A stretch of DNA of 64,000 nucleotides from Pseudomonas tremae. Lineage in GTDB: Bacteria; Pseudomonadota; Gammaproteobacteria; Pseudomonadales; Pseudomonadaceae. Shown here piece by piece: positions 58,279 through 64,000 of this stretch (its first letter is position 1; each line of letters begins with the position of its first letter). The DNA lies in assembly GCF_001401155.1 (NCBI RefSeq), contig NZ_LJRO01000384.1, positions 124,001 through 188,000 of the forward strand. Reading direction: 5' to 3'. The notes below the pieces were generated by a model that was not told where the DNA came from, ran no database searches, and worked only from the letters and a program-made list of their open reading frames with translations. Position numbers and translations under genes: made by a program.

Positions 58279-58767
58279 TCAGACCTCGCCTTTCTCTTCC
58301 GTCACGGCACCTTTGACCGCGCTGGATGAGTCGGGGATTTTTGCCGAAGGGTATTTGTACGATGCATAGCGTACAACCAGAATCGCGAACGCCAGCAGCA
58401 GAATACCGCCGCACAGGTAGATGATGCCGATGTCGGGCGGGTTGTGGTGGGACACGTCGGAAATCAACAGGCGAGTCAGTGCGGTGATCGCGACGTAGAT
58501 CAGAAAACGCACGGGCATGTGGTTGGTCTTGAAATAAATCCCGGTCATCGCCCCCAGCTCCAGGTAGATGAACAGCAGCAGAATGTCATCAACGGTGACG
58601 TTGCCTTTCTCGATCATTCCCAAAAAAGCGACTACTGATGCCCAGGCGGTGATTGCGCCGATCGCGAACAGCGCCAGAAAGTGAAAGCTTTCGACACACA
58701 GGTTGCCCAGTGACTCGGCCTGGCCATGCACACGGTGCCTTATCTTTACTGCCCATTTGTTTCCCAT
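58279..58767 (-). CDS. psiE: Phosphate-starvation-inducible PsiE family protein
   Basis: A 162-residue inner-membrane protein with four membrane segments (FLALFAIGAITAWASVVAFL, DDILLLFIYLELGAMTGIYF, MPVRFLIYVAITALTRLLI, IIYLCGGILLLAFAILVV). The conserved PsiE segment FIYLELGAM is present. The function of PsiE is not established. The charged C-terminal tail is cytoplasmic. Confidence 0.88.
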   Translation of the reverse strand: MGNKWAVKIRHRVHGQAESLGNLCVESFHFLALFAIGAITAWASVVAFLGMIEKGNVTVDDILLLFIYLELGAMTGIYFKTNHMPVRFLIYVAITALTRLLISDVSHHNPPDIGIIYLCGGILLLAFAILVVRYASYKYPSAKIPDSSSAVKGAVTEEKGEV

Positions 58768-59166
58768 GACGCTCTACCTCTGAACCTTCGTTTATGCCGA
58801 TCGGATGATGCCGAGGACTGATGACCTTTTGTAGCCTGCTTTCTAAAGCAGGAACAGGGCCATAGGCTATGGTTGAGAGCGTGACGGGATGTCGCAAGGC
58901 ACATTTGCAGCGGAAAAAAGGTAGTCAAAGGCCATCATTCATACAGTGCTTGATTGCAATCCTGTTTTTACTGTATAAAAACACAGTACTCAGGGATTCA
59001 CATGCATACGCGTCGGTGAACAGCCTTCAACGGGGTGCCCTGCTCTACCTGACCGGCACGCTGGTCATGCACGATCACTGCTGTTGCATCACCCGCTGGT
59101 CAGAGCGTGAAGCGCTGAACGTCCGGGTCTAGCCCTTTCAACACTGGATAAGACGACGAGGCCAAA
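58768..59166. other. Divergent region between psiE and the yebG-like gene
   Basis: A 399-base stretch holding the LexA-controlled promoter at 58950-58986. A 38-codon frame runs from a GTG at 59016 to 59132 (VNSLQRGALLYLTGTLVMHD at its start); it could be a small SOS-induced peptide or leader and has no recognised family. No other gene is seen. Confidence 0.45.
58950..58986 (+). promoter_or_regulatory. Sigma-70 promoter overlapped by a LexA box
   Basis: TTGATT (58950-58955), an 18-nt spacer and TATAAA (58974-58979) form a promoter. The LexA palindrome CTGTATAAAAACACAG (58971-58986) covers the -10 with the exact CTGT-N8-ACAG spacing. This predicts SOS induction of the downstream yebG-like gene. 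Confidence 0.85.
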
Positions 59167-59433
59167 ATGGCTGTTGAAACCCTTTACCGCAGTACCCGCG
59201 ATCTGGAGACTACTTTCGTGGACCGTAAACTCGCCGATGCGCACGATCAAATGCTCGAGCTGGCCGAGCTTCTCACTGACGTCCTGGTCAAGAACGTACC
59301 GGGGATTTCCGAGAAGCACGCAGAGGACGCGAGCATTTACATGGCGAAAAACCGGGCTGTCTTCGCAGCGGCGTTCAAAAACAACGCCACGGCGCTCAAC
59401 GAGCTGTCGGAGCCTTCCGCTGCGCAGAGCTGA
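59167..59433 (+). CDS. YebG-like DNA-damage-inducible protein
   Basis: An 88-residue cytoplasmic protein. It begins MAVETLYRSTRDLETTFVDR and continues KLADAHDQMLELAELLTDVL, which parallels E. coli YebG (MAVE start, F-x-x-K-x-ADA-x-D-x-ML, LA-x-LL). The C-terminal tail is less conserved. The LexA box about 180 bases upstream fits the SOS regulation of YebG. Biochemical function is unknown. Confidence 0.8.
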   Translation: MAVETLYRSTRDLETTFVDRKLADAHDQMLELAELLTDVLVKNVPGISEKHAEDASIYMAKNRAVFAAAFKNNATALNELSEPSAAQS

Positions 59434-60140
59434 CAGCCACCGTGGATAGCGGCCTTTCGCAGGGGGGTCGCTAATCATTCTCATTTATAGATTGCTCAGA
59501 GGCGTGGCACCTGCTACAACTCCACCCCTCATACATTCAAATGAATAGTTTCACGCCAACAGTATGTAACGCGACATATGCACTCCTCGCTTTGCCCCTT
59601 CGCTTCGGCAACCTTACATATTAAAGTTCCTCACCGTCATAATAGCAGCGCCATTTTTGTGAACCGCATTTCTGTAAATGTCATTAAACAGGCGTCAGGA
59701 TTTTGCTGTAGTGAGGGACTTCACAGTGCGCCATTTTTTATTTGAACTTTTTGCCATCACCGACACTTTGCATCGCACCTAGTCACACTTTAAAACTCAT
59801 CAAGCCCGCGCCACTGCGGAGCTAAACCCCTGCAATCACTGGCCGAAACGCCCAACCAGGGCCATTAAACCTTCCACTGACCGTGCTTAAAAATGAAAGT
59901 TCAGACCAATCAACACATTGAAAAATAGTTAATAAAAAGTTTGGCTTTGCTAATTTCTTCTGCTAATAATCCGACCAAATCCGGGTAACAAGGCAAATGG
60001 CTACATCACACTGAAGTGAACATCGAGTATTAACTCCGATTTTTCCCGCCCGAGAAATTCATCAACTCGCACACCCAACGAGCTGTCCGCAGCCCGGACT
60101 CATTGCTGTGCAGAGCGCTAGACAGCGCTGGAGGAAATCA
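59434..60140. promoter_or_regulatory. Long AT-rich upstream region of the wecB exopolysaccharide locus
   Basis: A 707-base stretch without a credible gene. It is clearly more AT-rich than the genes around it, especially 59880-59990. It contains a Fur-like site at 59470-59488 and a repeated GCTAAT motif near 59950-59970. Two AGCGCT palindromes at 60114-60129 abut the wecB Shine-Dalgarno. Its length recalls the algD control region. No promoter could be assigned with confidence. Confidence 0.5.
60114..60129 (+). promoter_or_regulatory. Hairpin abutting the wecB ribosome-binding site
   Basis: AGCGCT-AGAC-AGCGCT can fold into a 6-bp stem with a 4-nt loop that ends one base before the GGAGG Shine-Dalgarno (60130-60134). 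It could modulate translation initiation (inference). Confidence 0.5.
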
Positions 60141-61391
60141 ATGGCTGGTCAGCACCCCAGAATGAAGGTTCTTTCAATCTTTGGCACTCGTCCAGAGGCC
60201 ATCAAGATGGCTCCTCTGGTCAGAGCTCTGGCCGCCGAGCCAGGTATCGATTCGAGAATCTGCATCACTGGCCAGCATCAAAGCATGCTGCAGCAGGTAC
60301 TGGACATGTTCGAGCTCAAGGCTGATTACAGCCTTGATGTGATGCGCCCTGAGCAGACTCTGAATTCCCTGACCGCTGCGCTTTACGCGGCCATCGACCC
60401 GATTCTTGACGAGTTGAAGCCAGACAAGGTTCTGGTACACGGCGACACGACCTCAGCAATGGTGGCTGCCATGTCGGCGTTTCACCGCCGCATTCCCATT
60501 GGTCACGTCGAAGCCGGCTTGCGTACGGGCGACATTCGTCAGCCTTGGCCTGAAGAGATGAATCGTCGCTGCATCGACCTGATCTCCGATCATCTGTTTG
60601 CCCCCACTGCCGAGTCGCGCCGCAACGTGCTGGGCGAGCGCCTGCAAGGTGTGTCCTTTGTGACAGGTAATACGGTCATCGACGCATTGCATCTGACGGC
60701 CGAGCGGATCGACAGCAACCGCCAGTTGCGCCATGCGCTTGATCGCCAATTCTCGTTTCTGGTGCCTGAACGCAAGGTCCTGGTGGTCACCGGACATCGT
60801 CGCGAGAACTTCGGTGATGGCTTCCTTAATATCTGCAAAGCCCTGGCTGAGCTGGCCCGGCGCGACGATATCCAGATCGTTTACCCGGTACACCTGAACC
60901 CCAATGTTCTGGGTCCGGTGACCGAACATCTGGGTGATCTGCCCAACGTTCATCTGATCAAGCCGCTTGATTACCTGTCGTTCGTGCGTCTGATGCAGCG
61001 CGCCCACGTGATTCTCACCGACTCCGGCGGCGTGCAGGAAGAAGCACCGTCACTGGGCAAGCCGGTGCTGGTCATGCGCGACGTCACCGAGCGCCCGGAA
61101 GCCGTTGCTGCAGGCACCGTGCGCTTGGTAGGCACAGAGCCGGACGCGATTATTCGCGGCGTGAATGCGCTGTTTGATGACCAGATTCTCTGGCAGAACG
61201 CGTCACGTGCAGCCAACCCGTACGGAGACGGCAGAGCCAGTGCGCGCATTGTCGACGCACTGATGGGCCGTCCGGTAGAAGAATTTGTCGCTGAGTTGCC
61301 GCGTCAACGTCTCGACCTGCACAGTGCTCAGCCTGACACCCATATCAAGCCTCAGCACCAGCACGTCCAGATGCGCTCGATGGCCGGCTAG
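60141..61391 (+). CDS. wecB: Non-hydrolysing UDP-N-acetylglucosamine 2-epimerase (WecB type)
   Basis: A 416-residue cytoplasmic enzyme converting UDP-GlcNAc to UDP-ManNAc. Family segments are FGTRPEAIKMAPLV near residue 13, VHGDTTSAMVAAMSAF, GHVEAGLRTGD, VTGHRRENFGDGF and TDSGGVQEEAPSLGKPVL. A C-terminal tail of about 30 residues rich in Gln and His is extra. I start at the ATG 60141, preceded by GGAGG, rather than the GTG at 60108. It leads a locus with a BcsB-like protein and an NfrB-like synthase, so UDP-ManNAc is probably made for an exported glycan rather than for enterobacterial common antigen. Confidence 0.92.
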   Translation: MAGQHPRMKVLSIFGTRPEAIKMAPLVRALAAEPGIDSRICITGQHQSMLQQVLDMFELKADYSLDVMRPEQTLNSLTAALYAAIDPILDELKPDKVLVHGDTTSAMVAAMSAFHRRIPIGHVEAGLRTGDIRQPWPEEMNRRCIDLISDHLFAPTAESRRNVLGERLQGVSFVTGNTVIDALHLTAERIDSNRQLRHALDRQFSFLVPERKVLVVTGHRRENFGDGFLNICKALAELARRDDIQIVYPVHLNPNVLGPVTEHLGDLPNVHLIKPLDYLSFVRLMQRAHVILTDSGGVQEEAPSLGKPVLVMRDVTERPEAVAAGTVRLVGTEPDAIIRGVNALFDDQILWQNASRAANPYGDGRASARIVDALMGRPVEEFVAELPRQRLDLHSAQPDTHIKPQHQHVQMRSMAG

Positions 61392-61465
61392 ATAAAAACT
61401 GCGCATTGCGCATTCAGCACACACCAACACCTAACGAATTCGCAGGATGCAGTCGGCAAGCGTAA

Positions 61466-61493
61466 CGGGTATCTGACTTTGGTCAGGTACCCG
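61466..61493. repeat. Intercistronic hairpin between wecB and the bcsB-like gene
   Basis: CGGGTATCTGAC / GTCAGGTACCCG, 12 paired positions with one wobble, and a TTTG loop. It is not followed by a T tract, so it is more likely an mRNA structure or operator than a terminator. Confidence 0.7.
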
Positions 61494-61562
61494 AAAACGT
61501 TTATGCGGATCAGTAGCCTGCATCAAGACCCAGGGCCTTGAGCCCTTAGCGAGATCTGTCCG

Positions 61563-63776
61563 ATGAAATCTTCCGTTACCGTAAACACGGGCGCGTTGAA
61601 CGTCCTTGCCTGCGGGATGACCCTGCTGGCGCTGATGCCTGCATTCGCCCTGGCTGCAGAAAGCCCTCTGACCCAGGCGATCAACAGGATCACTGCCGAC
61701 AATCGTCAGGAACGAGTGATCGAGCTGAGCGAGCTGGGTATTGATCGCCCGATCATCCTCGGAGCCACTGACGCGCGCCGGGAGCTTTACCTGCCGGTGC
61801 CAGCCAATGTGCCGCTGACCGATGCAACGCTGAACTTCGACGCCAGCTACCTGAACGGTGAAGCTGGCCGCAACACATTGTTGCTGTCGCTGGACGGTTA
61901 TCCGGTTCGTGCAATGGGCCTCAACGAAGAACAGGGCAATGCCAGTACGGTTTTGGGTGTTGACAAGGCGGCGCGGGAAAACGGCTCGGTCCGGTTGGGC
62001 ATTGCCTGGACCTCGGTCATTTCGAAGGTGCTCTGCGAAGACCAGCGCGCCATCGGTAACGTACTGCGCATCGATCCGCACACGCGCTTGACTTACAGCT
62101 ACGACGCAAGCCAGTTGCAGGATGTAGGTGCGGCATGGAATGCCATGCCGGGCAAGCCGGGCCTGATGGTCGCGCCCGGCACGTTGTCCAGTGCCAGCTA
62201 CGACGCCGCATGGCGTCTGGGTGTGGCGCTGGAAAGAATCGGCAAACAGGCGCGCATCCTGCCATTCCCGGCAGTTCAGGACAGCGTGGACCTGAGCAAC
62301 CTGAACATCCCTGCAGAACTCAAGCAAATACCCGCGTTTGCCAGCCTCGACGGCAAAGGCCAGTACACGTTGCGCGACCCGGCAGAAATCGGCGCCTTGC
62401 TGATGCTCGGTCAAACCCCTGCGTTGCAGGCGGACATGGCCATCAGCGATCCGCAATTGCTCAAGGCAATCGATGATGCACTGAACGCCCTTCAGGCACA
62501 GGTGCAGGGCCTCGATGCATCGGCTGCCAGCGCGCTGGGCCAGTGGCGCGAGCGTCATATCAAGCAACCGCTCGCCAACAGCTCCGAGGACGTAAGCCTG
62601 GCCCTGCTGGGCAATCGTGCGCTGTTGATGATCAAGCCTGAGTCGGCCAGCAAGGCCATCGGCCTGTTCAGCTCGGCGTGGAACAAACTGGCACGCAATC
62701 GCCAGTTGACCATTGGCGAAGAGGCAGCCATGCCCCTCAGCGAAGACGGTCGTGTTGCGCTGACCCGTCTCGGCGGCAAGCCCGGTACGGTCGATGTACT
62801 GGCGAAAACCGACTGGAGCGCCTCGTTCCCGCTGGGCAGTGTGGCCTATGACGGTCGCGTACCGGTGACCGCGATGATAGACGTCGCCGCGGCACCCGGC
62901 GCGTCGGGAACACCGCCGGTTGCGACGCTGTTCCTCAACGATTACCTGATCGGCGCCATGCAACTGACTGCCGACGGCAAAAAGGAACGCATCGAAGCCA
63001 GAATTCCGCAATACGCGCTGGCAGCGCAGAACACCCTGCGGGTCTCCTTCCAGCGTCAGCCGGTCAGCAACCAGTGCCTGGAAACGCCTCAGGCCTTTCC
63101 GATTTCGGTACTGCCGACCAGCCACGTAGTGTTGGACAAGATCACCCCCGACGAGAATTTCTCGGGCATGGCGGCGCGGTTTGCGACCGACACTCAGGTG
63201 ATGGTGCCTAAAGGTTATCTCGAGCGCCCGGCCAGCAGCCTGCCGCAGGTCATTCGTATCGCCAGTGCCTCAGGGGTCTCGCCACTGCGTGCGCAACTCA
63301 GTGTCAGCGACGATGCAAGCGTTGCGGTAGCACCGGGCAAATCCTTCCTGGCGTTTGAGTTGCCGATCAAAGACGGCGCCGAGTCAGTCAAGGCAAGCAG
63401 CGATGGGCACCTGCTGATCAATCACAAAGAGCAAACGCTGCTCGACCTCAAGTCCCTGAATCATGTGGCCTCGTTGCAAGTGATCGAAGCTGGCGGTCAG
63501 CACGGCATGGTCTATCGCACCCTGGGCGGTCAGGCACCGGTCTTCGAGCGTCCGGTATTGCTGGAGCGCGGCAATGCTGCACTGCTGTCCGACAGCGGCT
63601 CGCTCGCCACCTTTGACGCCAAGGATCCGACTGGCAGCCAGATGATCGAGGACGAAGAAGTCACCGGCATTGAAGCCTGGCGCAAACCGTCGCTGCTGTG
63701 GCTGATTCCGGCCGGCATCGTGCTCTTTCTCATTCTGTTGCTGGCTGGCCGTAGCGCCCGTCGCAATCGCTCGTAA
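61563..63776 (+). CDS. BcsB-like periplasmic polysaccharide-synthase partner
   Basis: A 737-residue exported protein with a signal peptide (LALMPAFALA, cleaved near residue 35) and a single C-terminal membrane anchor (LLWLIPAGIVLFLILLL) followed by a basic tail. Its two-fold arrangement of carbohydrate-binding and flavodoxin-like domains is that of BcsB: the segments ATDARRELYLPVP, SVISKVLCEDQRAIGNVLRI and LFLNDYLIGAMQL match the family. BcsB guides the nascent chain through the periplasm. Here the adjoining synthase is NfrB-like, not BcsA, so it probably serves a different glycan. Confidence 0.82.
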   Translation: MKSSVTVNTGALNVLACGMTLLALMPAFALAAESPLTQAINRITADNRQERVIELSELGIDRPIILGATDARRELYLPVPANVPLTDATLNFDASYLNGEAGRNTLLLSLDGYPVRAMGLNEEQGNASTVLGVDKAARENGSVRLGIAWTSVISKVLCEDQRAIGNVLRIDPHTRLTYSYDASQLQDVGAAWNAMPGKPGLMVAPGTLSSASYDAAWRLGVALERIGKQARILPFPAVQDSVDLSNLNIPAELKQIPAFASLDGKGQYTLRDPAEIGALLMLGQTPALQADMAISDPQLLKAIDDALNALQAQVQGLDASAASALGQWRERHIKQPLANSSEDVSLALLGNRALLMIKPESASKAIGLFSSAWNKLARNRQLTIGEEAAMPLSEDGRVALTRLGGKPGTVDVLAKTDWSASFPLGSVAYDGRVPVTAMIDVAAAPGASGTPPVATLFLNDYLIGAMQLTADGKKERIEARIPQYALAAQNTLRVSFQRQPVSNQCLETPQAFPISVLPTSHVVLDKITPDENFSGMAARFATDTQVMVPKGYLERPASSLPQVIRIASASGVSPLRAQLSVSDDASVAVAPGKSFLAFELPIKDGAESVKASSDGHLLINHKEQTLLDLKSLNHVASLQVIEAGGQHGMVYRTLGGQAPVFERPVLLERGNAALLSDSGSLATFDAKDPTGSQMIEDEEVTGIEAWRKPSLLWLIPAGIVLFLILLLAGRSARRNRS

Positions 63777-63788
63777 CGGGTCGCCTCA

Positions 63789-64000
63789 ATGACGTCGCTT
63801 TATTGGCCTTACTGGCTGGCCCATTACTACAGCGTGCTGGAAGTCGCGACGATCATCGTCGGGCTGATCATTCTCGTCTCGAGTATTGACGACCTGATCA
63901 TCGACATCTGGTACTGGGCCAGGCGGCTGTACCGCAAGTTCACCGCCGAACGCCGCTACCGGCCGCTGACCGCCGAACAACTGATTGCCCGCGACGAACA
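63789..64000 (+). CDS. NfrB-like glycosyltransferase (N-terminal end, partial)
   Basis: Only the first 70 codons are in the window, starting 12 bases after the bcsB-like stop. A membrane segment (VATIIVGLIILVS) is followed by SIDDLIIDIWYWARRLYRKF and ERRYRPLTAEQL. This closely parallels the E. coli NfrB N-terminus (ISGLDDFFIDVVYWVRR, RRYPRMSYREL). NfrB is a GT2 inner-membrane synthase regulated by c-di-GMP and needed for phage N4 adsorption. The catalytic and C-terminal domains lie beyond the window, so the call rests on this stretch. Confidence 0.75.
   Translation, partial: MTSLYWPYWLAHYYSVLEVATIIVGLIILVSSIDDLIIDIWYWARRLYRKFTAERRYRPLTAEQLIARDE

Noticed and set aside
60001-60060. AlgU-type promoter before wecB (GTGAACATCGAG region)
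   Set aside because: There is no GAACTT-like -35 paired with a TCTGA-like -10 at 16-17 bases.

Overview
The window looks like a chromosomal segment of a fluorescent Pseudomonas of the P. syringae complex. The evidence is the alginate operon in the order algD-alg8-44-K-E-G-X-L-I-J-F-A, protein sequences typical of Pseudomonas throughout, moderately high GC, Pseudomonas REP-type palindromes, and families such as DUF3509 and YXWGXW. No tRNA, rRNA, CRISPR array, prophage or intact insertion sequence was seen.

Layout. 1-3.9 kb: the end of a YejK/NdpA nucleoid protein gene, a membrane-anchored glutaredoxin, a GST-like protein, a GIY-YIG protein, an NTF2-like protein and a CynX-type MFS transporter. 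4.0-8.2 kb: a general L-amino-acid ABC importer, aapJQMP, with its own terminator and a hairpin after the binding-protein gene. 8.7-16.2 kb: housekeeping genes (esterase, RhlB helicase, moaCDE, PIN-PhoH ATPase, a degenerate polysaccharide deacetylase, YaaA). 16.2-33.5 kb: an 800-bp regulatory region with an AlgU/AlgT promoter, followed by the complete alginate operon and a strong terminator. 33.7-42.5 kb: an orphan small protein, a small membrane protein, an SDR, a divergent LysR / FUSC-HlyD-outer-membrane-factor efflux cluster resembling aaeR/aaeXAB, and a 2-hydroxyacid dehydrogenase. 42.5-45.8 kb: a large secreted M66-like zinc protease with ricin-type lectin repeats. 45.9-57.0 kb: a DMT exporter, an AraC regulator and two iron-siderophore signalling sets. 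The first is fecI-fecR-fecA. The second is a fecI/fecR pair and a ferrichrome-type TonB receptor that is frameshifted in this sequence, with an hpf/raiA gene lying between fecR and the receptor. 57-59.4 kb: small proteins (DUF3509, YXWGXW lipoprotein, PsiE, a LexA-boxed YebG-like protein). 60.1-64 kb: wecB, a bcsB-like gene and the start of an nfrB-like glycosyltransferase gene.

How the genes work together. Two exopolysaccharide systems frame the window. Alginate is made from GDP-mannuronate (AlgA, AlgD), polymerised by Alg8/Alg44, passed through the periplasmic AlgK/G/X/L scaffold, acetylated by AlgI/J/F/X and exported through AlgE. The right-edge locus encodes a UDP-GlcNAc 2-epimerase, a BcsB-like periplasmic guide protein and an NfrB-like synthase. 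By comparison with the E. coli NfrA/NfrB/WecB system I infer that it makes a secreted N-acetylmannosamine-based glycan, and this is the most interesting system here. It runs off the window end, so this remains an inference.
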